Of a stretch of 64,000 nt of DNA, positions 16,303 to 26,261 are shown piece after piece. Origin of the DNA: Bradyrhizobium agreste. Lineage in GTDB: Bacteria > Pseudomonadota > Alphaproteobacteria > Rhizobiales > Xanthobacteraceae. Position numbers and translations under genes: made by a program. The stretch covers positions 113,376 to 177,375 of the forward strand of contig NZ_JACCHP010000025.1 in NCBI RefSeq assembly GCF_016031625.1, in the 5' to 3' direction. The first letter of the stretch is position 1; each line of letters opens with the position of its first letter. Below the pieces are notes generated by a model. The model did no database searches. It saw only the letters and a program-made list of their open reading frames with translations, and was not told where the DNA came from.

Positions 16303-17382
16303 TTACGGCTTGGTGGCGGGTTGCACGACCTGCTGCTCGACGAGGCCAAGGCGCCCCGGCAGCGAGCCGGCGCGCAGCAGCATGGCGACGCTGTTGGCCT
16401 CTTCCAGGGTCAAGTTGCCGGAAATCTGGCCGGAGCCGCCGGTGATGGGCTCGCGGATCTCGGGAGCGGAAATCACCTTGTCGTCGAGCACGATGGCAAA
16501 GGGCTTTCCGACGTTCTCTGCCGTGATATGGGCAAAGCGCCGCGTGCCGCGGCCGTTGAAGCGGAACGAGGCGATCGGCTCCTTGCTGTCGCCGGTCAAG
16601 CCCGGGCCGGCATAGCTGATATCGCCGCCCTCGATCGCGCTGTCCTTGGCGACGAGATAAGGACGCTGGTCCTTGAAGCCGAGCAGGACTTCCGTACCCG
16701 GCGGCGGCGTGCCCGATTGTGCCTGCTCCGCGGACATCGAGAGGTCGATCAGGCGGAAGCCGACCTTGACCTTTCTGGCGAAGATCGCGGTGATTTGCTC
16801 GGGCCCCATCACGCCGGGCAGGAAGATGCGGATGCGGTCCGTCCCCTCAGGCTGGACGCTGGCGAACTTGACGCCGGCGTCCTTGAGGCGCTGCTCGATC
16901 ATGGCGACGGAATCTTCGACGAGATCGTGCAGCCGCGCGGCCGATGCGGTATCGGTCGGCGCGAGCCTGAGCTGCCCGTCGCCGGCGTCGGTGACGTTGA
17001 GCGCGTGGGTGGGCAACCCCTCCGCCGCAGCGGCGAGCTTGCGCGTGAGCTGTTCGCGGCCCTTGGCGTCCGCGATCCTCACGTCGATGCCGCCGTCGCG
17101 GATCGCAAGTCCGGAGAACGCGATCCGGCCCTCGCGCAGGATCTTGTAGACGTCATCGCGCAAATCCGTGACGACCGCCTCCCGCATGGCGTCGATGTCC
17201 ACCCTGTAGACGATGCGCGATCCGCCCAGCTTCGCCATCTTATCGGCGATGAAGGCCGCGACCTTGACACGCACCTTGTCGAGCTGGCTATCGGCAAGCG
17301 CGACACCGGGCAGGGCGATTGCAGATAACGTCGCGAACGCAGCGATCAGCCGTGTCATCCGGTTCCGCAGGGGCGTCGTCAT
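16303..17382 (-). CDS. Stand-alone SecD-like periplasmic (P1) domain protein
   Basis: 359 residues with a signal peptide (LIAAFATLSAIALPGVALAD) and then sequence like the large periplasmic domain of SecD: GGSRIVYRVDIDAMREAVVTD, IFLPGVMGPEQITAIFARK, VISAPEIREPITGGSGQISG and LRAGSLPGRLGLVEQQVV. That last motif in true SecD directly precedes the second transmembrane helix. Here the protein stops 12 residues later, so the five remaining helices and SecF are absent. It is therefore probably a soluble periplasmic paralogue rather than the translocase subunit. Its function is unknown. Confidence 0.8.
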   Translation of the reverse strand: MTTPLRNRMTRLIAAFATLSAIALPGVALADSQLDKVRVKVAAFIADKMAKLGGSRIVYRVDIDAMREAVVTDLRDDVYKILREGRIAFSGLAIRDGGIDVRIADAKGREQLTRKLAAAAEGLPTHALNVTDAGDGQLRLAPTDTASAARLHDLVEDSVAMIEQRLKDAGVKFASVQPEGTDRIRIFLPGVMGPEQITAIFARKVKVGFRLIDLSMSAEQAQSGTPPPGTEVLLGFKDQRPYLVAKDSAIEGGDISYAGPGLTGDSKEPIASFRFNGRGTRRFAHITAENVGKPFAIVLDDKVISAPEIREPITGGSGQISGNLTLEEANSVAMLLRAGSLPGRLGLVEQQVVQPATKP

Positions 17383-17608
17383 GATGACCTCGTGTCTTGC
17401 GGCAGGGCGCTGGCGAGCGAATCCAGTGCCAGTTCTTGGTCCCCGGATCAGGCGCAGAGGTTCAAGCGCCACTGCCCTAGGCGATGGACGAAAGCGAAAT
17501 CATCCATCATTCTGGTCCGGGTCGGCCGGTCATCGGCCGAGGCCCCTCGCCGAACCAAATCTCAAAAGACAGCGGGCGAGGACATGATCTGAGGGAGGAC
17601 GGAATTTC

Positions 17609-19516
17609 ATGGCGGGCATCCACGCGCTCGATCGGTTGATCGGCAACGACTATCCGGAACTGTTGACGGACCAGGAGGTCCGGGCCTTCGAGCAGGTCCC
17701 CTACGCCGACCGCGTCGCGGCGGAGAGCACCTATGACGCCATCAGGCTCGGTGCCGAGCGCAATCCCGGCGGGGCGGCGATCCAGTTCCTGCAAAATGCC
17801 GATCCCGCCGACGCGCCTTTGGTCGTCACGCACCGCGATTTCATCGCGCGCGTCACGCAGGCCGCCAACATGTTTCACGCGCTCGGCGCCGAGAAGGAAG
17901 ACGTCATCAGCTTCATGCTGCCCTTGGTGCCGGATGCGTTCGTCACCCTGTTCGGCGCCGAGGCCGCCGGCATCGCCAATCCCGTCAATCCGCTGCTCGA
18001 GCCGCACCAGATCGCCGAAATCCTGGAAGCCGCGAACACCAAGATCCTGGTGGCGCTCGGGCCGATGCCGGGCGCCGACATCTGGCAGAAGGTCGAGCAG
18101 ATCCGCCCGCAGCTGAAGCATCTCAAAGCCATCGTGCAGGTGTTCGGCGGCGGCGATCCGGCCCATGGCATCTTCGCCTTCGGCGACCTGATCAAGCAAC
18201 AGCCGTCGGACCGGCTCGTCAGCGGACGCCAGATTCGCGGCAGCGACATCGCCGCTTATTTCCACACCGGCGGCACCACGGGCACGCCGAAGCTGGTTCG
18301 GCACACCCATGCCAACCAGGTCTATCAGGCCTGGGCACTCAATCTGCTGCTGAAGGGGAAGCCCGGCACCAACCTGCTGTTCGGCATGCCGCTGTTTCAT
18401 GTCGGTGGATCGCTGACACAGGTGCTGACGACGCTGTCGGGCGGGGGCTCGCTGGTCGTGCTGTCGCCGAGCGGCTGGCGCAACCCGAATGCGGTGAAGA
18501 ACATCTGGCAGCTCGTCGAGCGCTTCAAACCAGAGGCGCTGTCGAGCGTGCCGACCGTGCTCGCCGCGACGCTCGCGGTGCCGCCGGGGACTGCGGATAT
18601 ATCGAGCCTGAAATATGCTGCCGGCGGCGGCTCGGCGATTCCGGTTGCCGTCGGTTCAGCGATTCAGGAGAAGCTGAAGCTGCCGGTGGTCGAGGTCTAC
18701 GGCATGACCGAGACCTCGAGCGTGCATACGCTCGCTTATCCGGGCCGGCCGATCCGGCTCGGCTCAGTCGGCCTTCCCATGCCCTATTCGCGGGTGCGCA
18801 TCGTGCAGCTCGACGCCGACGGCCGCCTGATCCGCGATTGCAAGCCGGACGAGATCGGTGTCGTCATCATGGCCGGGCCCGGCGTGTTCGGCGGCTATCT
18901 CAACGACGAGCACAACAGGGGCGCCTTCATCGACGGGGTCTGGGTCAATTCCGGCGATCTCGGCCGGCTCGATGCCGACGGCTATCTCTGGATCACCGGC
19001 CGGGCCAAGGATCTCGTGATCCGCGGCGGCCACAACATCGATCCGGCACCGATCGAGGAGATCATGTTCCGCCATTCCGCCGTCGGCTTCGCCGCGGTGG
19101 TCGGCCAGCCCGACGCCTATGCCGGCGAATTGCCGGTGGGGTACGTTCAGTTGAAGCCCGGCGCAAAGGTCGAGCCGGGCGAGCTGGAAGCGTGGGTTCG
19201 CGAGCGTACGCCGGAACGCGCCGCCGTTCCGGTGCAGGTCATCCCGATCGATCCGATGCCGGTGACGGGCGTCGGCAAGGTGTTCAAGCCGCAACTGCGC
19301 TGGGACGCGGCCGAGCGCGTGTTCACCAAGGTGCTGGCGCCGCTGGTCGAGCGCGGCATCGACTGCAAGGTGAAGGTCGGTCCGCACGGCAGCCACGGCT
19401 CGATCGCGACCGTGACGCTGAGGGGCCTGCCGGCAGGGCAGCGCGAAGCGGTGGAGACAGAGGTGCACGCGCTGCTCGCTCCGTTCGTGATGCGCCACGA
19501 GGTGGTGCAGCTGTAG
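17609..19516 (+). CDS. Acyl-CoA synthetase (AMP-forming)
   Basis: 635 residues of the ANL superfamily. The P-loop-like AMP motif is AAYFHTGGTTGTPKLVRHTH and the second core motif is VEVYGMTETSSVHTL. The hinge/A8 region reads DGYLWITGRAKDLVIRGGHNI. These activate a carboxylic acid with ATP and transfer it to CoA. The chain-length preference is not evident. GAGGGAGGAC lies upstream of the ATG. A long C-terminal part (VKVGPHGSHGSIATVTL onward) extends past the usual catalytic lysine region, making the protein somewhat longer than the typical 500-560 residues. Confidence 0.9.
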   Translation: MAGIHALDRLIGNDYPELLTDQEVRAFEQVPYADRVAAESTYDAIRLGAERNPGGAAIQFLQNADPADAPLVVTHRDFIARVTQAANMFHALGAEKEDVISFMLPLVPDAFVTLFGAEAAGIANPVNPLLEPHQIAEILEAANTKILVALGPMPGADIWQKVEQIRPQLKHLKAIVQVFGGGDPAHGIFAFGDLIKQQPSDRLVSGRQIRGSDIAAYFHTGGTTGTPKLVRHTHANQVYQAWALNLLLKGKPGTNLLFGMPLFHVGGSLTQVLTTLSGGGSLVVLSPSGWRNPNAVKNIWQLVERFKPEALSSVPTVLAATLAVPPGTADISSLKYAAGGGSAIPVAVGSAIQEKLKLPVVEVYGMTETSSVHTLAYPGRPIRLGSVGLPMPYSRVRIVQLDADGRLIRDCKPDEIGVVIMAGPGVFGGYLNDEHNRGAFIDGVWVNSGDLGRLDADGYLWITGRAKDLVIRGGHNIDPAPIEEIMFRHSAVGFAAVVGQPDAYAGELPVGYVQLKPGAKVEPGELEAWVRERTPERAAVPVQVIPIDPMPVTGVGKVFKPQLRWDAAERVFTKVLAPLVERGIDCKVKVGPHGSHGSIATVTLRGLPAGQREAVETEVHALLAPFVMRHEVVQL

Positions 19517-19537
19517 GTATGGGGAGCTAAGTGTTTT

Positions 19538-20707
19538 CTACGCCGGCATCCGCGTCTCGACGAGGCGCGCCCAGAACGAGGCGCCGTGGCCGAGGATGTT
19601 GTCGTTGAAGACGTAGGCCGGGTGGTGGCACTCGTTGCCGTCGCCCATGCCGACCAGCACCATCGCGCCGGGGCGTGCTTCCAGCATGAACGAAAAGTCC
19701 TCGGCGCCCATCATCGGAACGAACTTGTCGTTGACGCGATCGGCGCCGACGATGTCGCGGGCGACGTCGGCGGCAAGGCCGGCCTCGCGGGCATGGTTCA
19801 TCGTCACCGGATACATTCGCGTGTATTTCGTCTCGGCCGAGCCGCCATAGGCGCGGGCGATACTGTCAGCGACTTCGCCGATGCGGCGTTCCACGAGATC
19901 GCGCACGTCGGGATCGAGCGTGCGCACGGTGCCGGCGAGCTCGGCGACCTCCGGGATGATGTTGAAGGCGGTGCCGGAGTGGAATTGCGTGATCGAGATG
20001 ACGGCCGATTTCAGCGGATCGACGTTGCGCGCGACGATCGATTGCAGCGCGTTCACGATCTGCGAGCCGATCAGCACGCTGTCGACCGATTTGTGCGGGC
20101 CGGCGCCGGCGTGGCCACCCTTGCCGCGAACAATAATCTGGATGTTGTCGGAGGAGGCGAGCATCGGACCGGGCGTGGTGGCGAAATGGCCCTCGGGCAG
20201 GTTCGGCATGTTGTGCATGCCGTAGACCTCCTGGATGTTCCAGCGCGTCATCAGCCCGTCCTCGACCATGGCCTTGCCGCCGCCGCCGCCTTCCTCGGCA
20301 GGCTGGAAGATCATCACGGCCGTTCCGTCGAAATTGCGCGTCTCGGCGAGATATTTGGCCGCACCCAGCAGCATCGCGGTATGGCCGTCATGGCCGCAGG
20401 CGTGCATCTTGCCGGGGACCTTTGAGGCATAAGGCACGCCCGACGTCTCCATGATCGGCAGCGCGTCCATGTCGGCGCGCAGGCCGATGGTCTTGCCGGA
20501 GGCCGACTTGCGGCCGCGGATCACGCCGACGACGCCGGTGCGGCCGATGCCCGTCACCACCTCGTCGCAGCCGAACTCGCGCAAGCGATCGGCGACGATG
20601 CCGGCGGTGCGGTGGACTTCGTAGAGCAGCTCGGGGTTCTCGTGGAAGTCATGGCGCCAGGCGGCCATTTCGTCGGAGAGGGCGGCGACACGGTTGACGA
20701 TGGGCAT
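19538..20707 (-). CDS. M20 family amidohydrolase (hippurate hydrolase-like)
   Basis: 389 residues of the M20D peptidase/amidohydrolase family. Metal-binding motifs are MHACGHDGHTAMLLGAAKYL and MIFQPAEEGGGGG, and the dimerisation domain contains GKGGHAGAGPHKSVD. Relatives hydrolyse N-acyl or N-benzoyl amino acids. The start MPIVNRVAALSDEMAAWRHD agrees with the family; the open frame continues upstream into a dispersed repeat and was trimmed. It converges with the acyl-CoA synthetase and is followed on the same strand, upstream, by purB. Confidence 0.9.
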   Translation of the reverse strand: MPIVNRVAALSDEMAAWRHDFHENPELLYEVHRTAGIVADRLREFGCDEVVTGIGRTGVVGVIRGRKSASGKTIGLRADMDALPIMETSGVPYASKVPGKMHACGHDGHTAMLLGAAKYLAETRNFDGTAVMIFQPAEEGGGGGKAMVEDGLMTRWNIQEVYGMHNMPNLPEGHFATTPGPMLASSDNIQIIVRGKGGHAGAGPHKSVDSVLIGSQIVNALQSIVARNVDPLKSAVISITQFHSGTAFNIIPEVAELAGTVRTLDPDVRDLVERRIGEVADSIARAYGGSAETKYTRMYPVTMNHAREAGLAADVARDIVGADRVNDKFVPMMGAEDFSFMLEARPGAMVLVGMGDGNECHHPAYVFNDNILGHGASFWARLVETRMPA

Positions 20708-20734
20708 GAGGGATTCCGTTTCTTGGGGTCTCTT

Positions 20735-20867
20735 GTCATTCCGGGACGATGCGCAGCATCGGACTATGGTGCGCACTTGCGCACCAGAGAATCTGGAGAT
20801 TGTAGCGCGAGATTCTCAGGTGCGCGATTGCGCACCCTAGGTCACGCTTCGCGTGCCCCGGAATGAC
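20735..20867. repeat. Dispersed intergenic repeat, family A
   Basis: It runs from GTCATTCCGGGACGATGCGC to GCCCCGGAATGAC. It contains GGTGCGCACTTGCGCACC and GGTGCGCGATTGCGCACC as two related palindromic cores, so it is longer than the copy at 1520. It fills the gap between purB and the amidohydrolase. Confidence 0.85.
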
Positions 20868-20874
20868 GGGAAGT

Positions 20875-22182
<1,308 letters not shown>

Positions 22183-22390
22183 CTGACGGCTCCAGAAGGT
22201 GGGCGGGCGGCCTTCAACGGCAGCGCCGGCCAAAATGCTTTTTACGCCGTGATGTAACAGAGCAGACAGGGCGAAACAAACGGTCTGGACCCCGGGAGAG
22301 GGGCATCGCGGAGCTATCCACCGGCCCGGCCCGCCGAATTGGCGGCGCCCAGCCGCTAACAATATCGACTGTCAATCACGGATCATTGAA

Positions 22391-22428
22391 TGACAGATAT
22401 TGAAATCTGTCAGCGGGACGTGTATATC
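22391..22428 (+). promoter_or_regulatory. Sigma-70-like promoter overlapped by an inverted repeat (candidate operator)
   Basis: TTGAAA (22400-22405) and TATATC (22423-22428) are separated by exactly 17 bases. TGACAGAT (22391-22398) and ATCTGTCA (22405-22412) form a perfect eight-base inverted repeat with a six-base spacer that covers the -35 element. It would drive the small ORF at 22550 and the TetR gene at 22742. The rest of the gene-poor stretch 22183-22741 shows no other feature I can support. Confidence 0.55.
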
Positions 22429-22549
22429 CCCTCCCGGACGCCCCGATTGGGTGTCCCGCGACAGCCCCGGGGAGCCTGACATCCGACGAAGGGTCGGATT
22501 GGAGGGCGGATTGAAGAACGGGGACTGCGGACGAATGGAGACTTGGACA

Positions 22550-22651
22550 ATGACGACCGAAATCCTCAATTTTACTGGCGTGATTGGGCATTGGCTCAAT
22601 TTGCTGGTGGCGCGCCAGATCGCGGCGCAGGCTGCAAAACTGCCTCATTAA
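22550..22651 (+). CDS. Small ORF in the leader of a TetR gene
   Basis: 33 codons, beginning MTTEILNFTGVIGHWLNLLV and ending AAKLPH, with GGAG nine bases before the ATG. The middle is amphipathic-hydrophobic. It lies between the operator-like promoter at 22391 and the TetR gene. I do not recognise a family. It might be a real small protein, or a leader peptide whose translation affects the downstream gene, whose ATG is 91 bases after this stop. Confidence 0.4.
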   Translation: MTTEILNFTGVIGHWLNLLVARQIAAQAAKLPH

Positions 22652-22741
22652 GGCATAGGCTTTCCGAACGACCGGCGAGGGCGCTTCGGAAGCAGCCCTA
22701 CTGCCGGGTAACTGAGCCCCGAACGGGAACATGGTGCTGGC

Positions 22742-23326
22742 ATGAATGAAGCCGTTGTCTTGACGCCGGAGCGGATCCTCGAAGTTACCGAGGACGTGCT
22801 CAGGCGCTACGGACTTGCCAAGGCCACCGTGGTCGACGTTGCCCGTGCGCTCGATGTGAGCCACGGCAGCGTCTACCGCCACTTCCCCAGCAAGGCCTCG
22901 CTGCGCGAGGCCGTTGCCAAGCGCTGGCTGGACCGCATCGACGCCCCGCTGCTGGCGATCGCCAAGGAGCAGGGACCGGCGCCCGACCGGCTCGACCGCT
23001 GGCTGCGCACGCTGTTCACGGCCAAGCGTTCGCGCGTGCTCGACGACCCCGAGATGTTCCAGACCTATCTGACCCTGGCACGCGAGGCCTGCGCCGCGGT
23101 CAAGTGTCACAAGGACGCGATGATCGACCAGATCGCGGCGATCCTGACCGACGGCGTGAAGCAGGGCGAGTTCGCCGCGGGCGACGTCAAGGCGACCGCG
23201 CGCGCGATTTTCGATGCGACCGTCCGCTTCCACCATCCGGCCCATGCCGACGAATGGAAGGACGCCGACCTCTCCGCGCGCGTCGATGCGACGCTGGCGC
23301 TGCTGCTGCGTGGGTTGAAGGCTTGA
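22742..23326 (+). CDS. TetR/AcrR family transcriptional regulator
   Basis: 194 residues. The N-terminal helix-turn-helix reads ATVVDVARALDVSHGSVYRHF, a classic TetR DNA-binding unit (about residues 25-50), followed by an all-helical ligand-binding domain. It probably represses its own transcription through the inverted repeat at 22391-22412. No obvious target gene is next to it: the next gene downstream is on the opposite strand. A degraded copy of its last codons lies at 23510-23572. Confidence 0.9.
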   Translation: MNEAVVLTPERILEVTEDVLRRYGLAKATVVDVARALDVSHGSVYRHFPSKASLREAVAKRWLDRIDAPLLAIAKEQGPAPDRLDRWLRTLFTAKRSRVLDDPEMFQTYLTLAREACAAVKCHKDAMIDQIAAILTDGVKQGEFAAGDVKATARAIFDATVRFHHPAHADEWKDADLSARVDATLALLLRGLKA

Positions 23327-23333
23327 TGCTCTT

Positions 23334-23489
23334 ACCCTCCCCTGGAGCGGGAGCGTCGATCGCGCAAAGCGCGAGCGGGGAGGGGTGATCTCTCCACGCG
23401 GGCACCGCATCGTCGAGAGACTGTCACCCCACCCCGTCTCGCATCGCTTGCGCGCTGCGAGCCGACCCTGCCCCTCCAGGGCAGGGTGA
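23334..23489. repeat. Dispersed CCCTCCCC-type intergenic element
   Basis: Two facing halves can be seen. One begins ACCCTCCCCTGGAGCGGGAG and runs to GCGGGGAGGGGTGA. The other runs from TCACCCCACCCCGTCTCGC to CCCTGCCCCTCCAGGGCAGG. Each half also contains a smaller GCGC-rich hairpin. The element is familiar from Bradyrhizobium intergenic regions and carries no gene. Confidence 0.65.
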
Positions 23490-23509
23490 GCGCACTCCCT
23501 CATGCTGAG

Positions 23510-23572
23510 GGGTGGAAGTATGCGATCTTCCCGAGCGCGCCGCTGGCGCGGCTGCTGCGTGGGTTGAAGGCG
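23510..23572 (+). pseudogene. Remnant of a second TetR-gene 3' end
   Basis: In one frame these bases encode GWKYAIFPSAPLARLLRGLKA, which resembles the end of the TetR protein (EWKDADLSARVDATLALLLR then GLKA). At DNA level 23541-23571 matches 23292-23322 in 30 of 31 bases. The frame continues without a stop into unrelated sequence. It looks like a duplicated 3' fragment separated from the parent by the repeat element at 23334. Confidence 0.45.
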
Positions 23573-23613
23573 GCCGAAGGCCGCAGAACCCGTTGCGCCC
23601 TGGGTGCTTTCAA

Positions 23614-23919
23614 TCAACCTCGCGTCTTTTGGAGAGCGGCGCCGTCGCGGAACGAGGGCGCGGATGCCGAATGTCTTCGGGTGTGGAAGGCCGGATCGGA
23701 CGACGGCACAACCGGCGGGCTTTCCGGATAGGCGTTGACCGCGATTTCGACGGCGTCCTTCGACCGCCTTCGAAGCCGGTAGAATGTCAGCTCCTGATCG
23801 AACATCGGGCAGCGAAAGTGGACGATGGCCGTGTCCGGCAGGCGGCAAAGTTCGTCGATGAGCTCGCCTACTGTGATGATCGGGGGATGGTCGACTGCCT
23901 TGGGGTGACCCTTACTCAT
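23614..23919 (-). CDS. Hypothetical protein, TVGELIxxLxxLP-type domain
   Basis: 101 residues. The N-terminal half reads IITVGELIDELCRLPDTAIV, a pattern seen in small phage-associated and plasmid proteins, followed by HFRCPMFDQELTFYRLRRR. The C-terminal 35 residues are Ser/Pro/Arg-rich and look disordered. GAAGGAGT lies eight bases upstream of the ATG, which supports real translation. I do not recognise a function. It stands alone between the TetR remnant and a two-component system. Confidence 0.55.
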   Translation of the reverse strand: MSKGHPKAVDHPPIITVGELIDELCRLPDTAIVHFRCPMFDQELTFYRLRRRSKDAVEIAVNAYPESPPVVPSSDPAFHTRRHSASAPSFRDGAALQKTRG

Positions 23920-24031
23920 GACCCTTTACTCCTTCTCTGCCGTACTAACCGGAGCCGGATCGGAACCGTTCCAATTTCGTCCGGCAGATTGAGGGACCCT
24001 CAAGGGATGAGGCCGTGCGGCAGCTTTGCTG

Positions 24032-24685
24032 CTAGATCCTCGTCAGCCCGCAGGTCGCGGCGAGCCGCACCAGCTGGGCATCGGTGCGCGCGCCGGTCTT
24101 CGACTTGATCAGGTAGTGATAGTTCTGCACGGTCTTGACGCTGAGATTGAGCTGCGCCGCGATCTCTTCGGTGGTGGCGCCGCCGGCGAACTGGCGCAGG
24201 ATCTCGATCTCGCGTTCACCCAATTGGTCCAGCACCGAGCCGGTCGGTGACAGGCTGTCCTCCGCCAGTACGTGCGCGATGTCGTCGCTCATGGCGCGCT
24301 CGCCGCGCGCCACGCTGCGGATGGCGTTCACGACCGCGGAGGGCTCGCTGCTCTTGGTGACGAAGCCGGAGGCGCCGGCGGCGAAGGCTGACTTCACCAG
24401 CACGGCCTCGTTGTGCATGGTGAAGACGAGAATGCGCGCCCGCGGGCTGCGGGCGCGGATGTTGCGGATCGCCTCCAGCCCGCTCGCGCCGGGCATCGAA
24501 ATGTCGAGCACCACCACGTCGGGGTCATGCGCCTTGAACGCGCCGTAGGCGTCCGCGGCGTTGTCGGCTTCCGCCACGACATGCAGATCGCCCTGGCTCT
24601 CCAGCACGCGCCGATAGCCTTGCCGGACGATCGGATGGTCGTCGACCAGCAGCACGGAGATGCCTGTTGCCGCAACCTCACTCAT
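24032..24685 (-). CDS. NarL/FixJ family response regulator
   Basis: 217 residues. The receiver domain begins ISVLLVDDHPIVRQGYRRVL, and its phosphoacceptor Asp lies in DVVVLDISMPGASG. The LuxR-type helix-turn-helix is LGEREIEILRQFAGGATTEE followed by IAAQLNLSVKTVQNYHYLIK. The gene starts seven bases after the stop of the sensor kinase gene, so the two are one operon. The start follows the kinase stop; longer readings overlap it and are rejected. The target genes are unknown. Confidence 0.92.
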   Translation of the reverse strand: MSEVAATGISVLLVDDHPIVRQGYRRVLESQGDLHVVAEADNAADAYGAFKAHDPDVVVLDISMPGASGLEAIRNIRARSPRARILVFTMHNEAVLVKSAFAAGASGFVTKSSEPSAVVNAIRSVARGERAMSDDIAHVLAEDSLSPTGSVLDQLGEREIEILRQFAGGATTEEIAAQLNLSVKTVQNYHYLIKSKTGARTDAQLVRLAATCGLTRI

Positions 24686-24692
24686 TCCCGCC

Positions 24693-26063
24693 TCACGCCG
24701 CGAGCGGGATGGTGGCGGCAACGCTGAGGCCGCCACGGGCGGGCAGGATCGACAGCGATCCGCCGACTGCCGTGACGCGCTCGCGGATACCGGTGAGGCC
24801 GAAGCCGGCCGATTGCGCGACACGCTCCGCATCGCCGCCGCCGTCGTCCTCGACGCGGATCAGCAGCGCATCGTCCTCGCCGGCGCGCCGCTCGACGCGG
24901 AGCGAGATCTCGCGCGCTGCACTGTGGCGCAGCGCGTTGGTCAGGCATTCCTGTGCCACCCGATAGGCCGTGGTCGCGGCCGGTCCGCTGATGTCGGTGA
25001 GGTCACCCTTGAGATCGAGCTGGATCGCCGGCCGCGCCGCACTGTGCGAGCGCCAGCTGTCGACGAGATTGACGAGGCTCGCCTCGAGCCCGAGCTCCTC
25101 CGGCAGCGGATTGCGCAGCCGGTTCAGCGCGTCGCGCAGCGAGGCCATGAGATGGTGCGTCGCCTGCGAGATCATGCGCGCGTCCTGCGCGATCCCATCA
25201 TCCTTGTTCTGCTTCGTGCTCGCCGTCTCGATCGTGTTGGCGAAGGCGAGAATGGCGGACAGATTCTGCCCGAACTCGTCGTGCAGCTCGCGGGCGAGCG
25301 CGCGGCGCTCGTCGTCCCGGATCTCGATCAGGCGGCGCGTCAGCGCGGCGCGCTGCTCGGTGGCTTCCTCCAGCCGGCCGCCGAGCTCGCCGACGGCACT
25401 GCCGATCATCGCCAGCTCCATGGAGCGGAAGCGCGGCAGCCTGGTGCGATAATGACCGCGCGCCATGCGCTGAAGCGCGGTGACGATCGCGCGTGCCGGT
25501 GCCAGCGCGTGCGCGATGGCGAGCGAAGCGAGCAGGGCGATCGCCGCTGCCATCAGCAGCGCGACGTCGATGACGTTGAGGATGTAGTCCCAGGCGAGCG
25601 AGATCGCGGCCGCCGCATCGGGCGTCGCAACGACGGTGCCGGCGGCTGCGGCGCGCGGACTGACGGGCCGCACCACCTCGGCGTGGCTGCCGAGGAAGGT
25701 CGGCACGACGGCCGCGAACCAGCGCGGCGGCGTCTTGCCCAGCCCCTCGCTCTGGCCGCAGAGCGGCTTCTCGAATGCCGCGGCCGGCTGGAACTCGACG
25801 CAGACGCCGGGCGAGATCAGCTTCATCGCCTCCAGCGTGCGCCAGTCCGGAACCGGCAGGAGATGCTCGCGCGCCCTGCTGCTGCGCAACAAGAGCTCGC
25901 GCCAATACAGCGCCTGAAGCGCCTGTGCGACCCGCTGCGCCGAGGCCGCCGTCGCCCGATCGACGCTGCGATAGGCATCGAAGGTGGCCCATATGGTGGC
26001 GGCTCCCAGGCACAGCGCCACGATCAGAAGCAGGCGGGCTACAAGCTGAAGCACGAGGCGCAT
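24693..26063 (-). CDS. NarL-type sensor histidine kinase (HisKA_3)
   Basis: 456 residues. A first transmembrane helix (LLLIVALCLGAATIWATF) is followed by a periplasmic region with ISPGVCVEFQPAAAFEKPLC, and a second helix near residue 180 (VALLMAAAIALLASLAIA). After a HAMP-like linker comes the phosphoacceptor LARELHDEFGQNLSAILAFA and an HATPase domain with ALRHSAAREISLRV and GFGLTGIRERV. The two cysteines in the sensor loop could form a disulfide. The signal is unknown. It is the first gene of the operon with the regulator. Confidence 0.9.
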   Translation of the reverse strand: MRLVLQLVARLLLIVALCLGAATIWATFDAYRSVDRATAASAQRVAQALQALYWRELLLRSSRAREHLLPVPDWRTLEAMKLISPGVCVEFQPAAAFEKPLCGQSEGLGKTPPRWFAAVVPTFLGSHAEVVRPVSPRAAAAGTVVATPDAAAAISLAWDYILNVIDVALLMAAAIALLASLAIAHALAPARAIVTALQRMARGHYRTRLPRFRSMELAMIGSAVGELGGRLEEATEQRAALTRRLIEIRDDERRALARELHDEFGQNLSAILAFANTIETASTKQNKDDGIAQDARMISQATHHLMASLRDALNRLRNPLPEELGLEASLVNLVDSWRSHSAARPAIQLDLKGDLTDISGPAATTAYRVAQECLTNALRHSAAREISLRVERRAGEDDALLIRVEDDGGGDAERVAQSAGFGLTGIRERVTAVGGSLSILPARGGLSVAATIPLAA

Positions 26064-26261
26064 GCGATCACCCCCGACGTTTGATAAGGTCAGCCTAACA
26101 ACGCCGCCGTGCCTTGCCAATCGCAGGGAACGCTAAGGATTGCAGCTCGGGCAAATTTCCCAAGCCGGATTGGGCATGGGTCTTTGGACCTGAAACGGCG
26201 GCTTTGATCTAATCGGTGAGGACGTTGCAGGCCGGTGCTTGCAAGCCAGGAGCGGTGCGGC

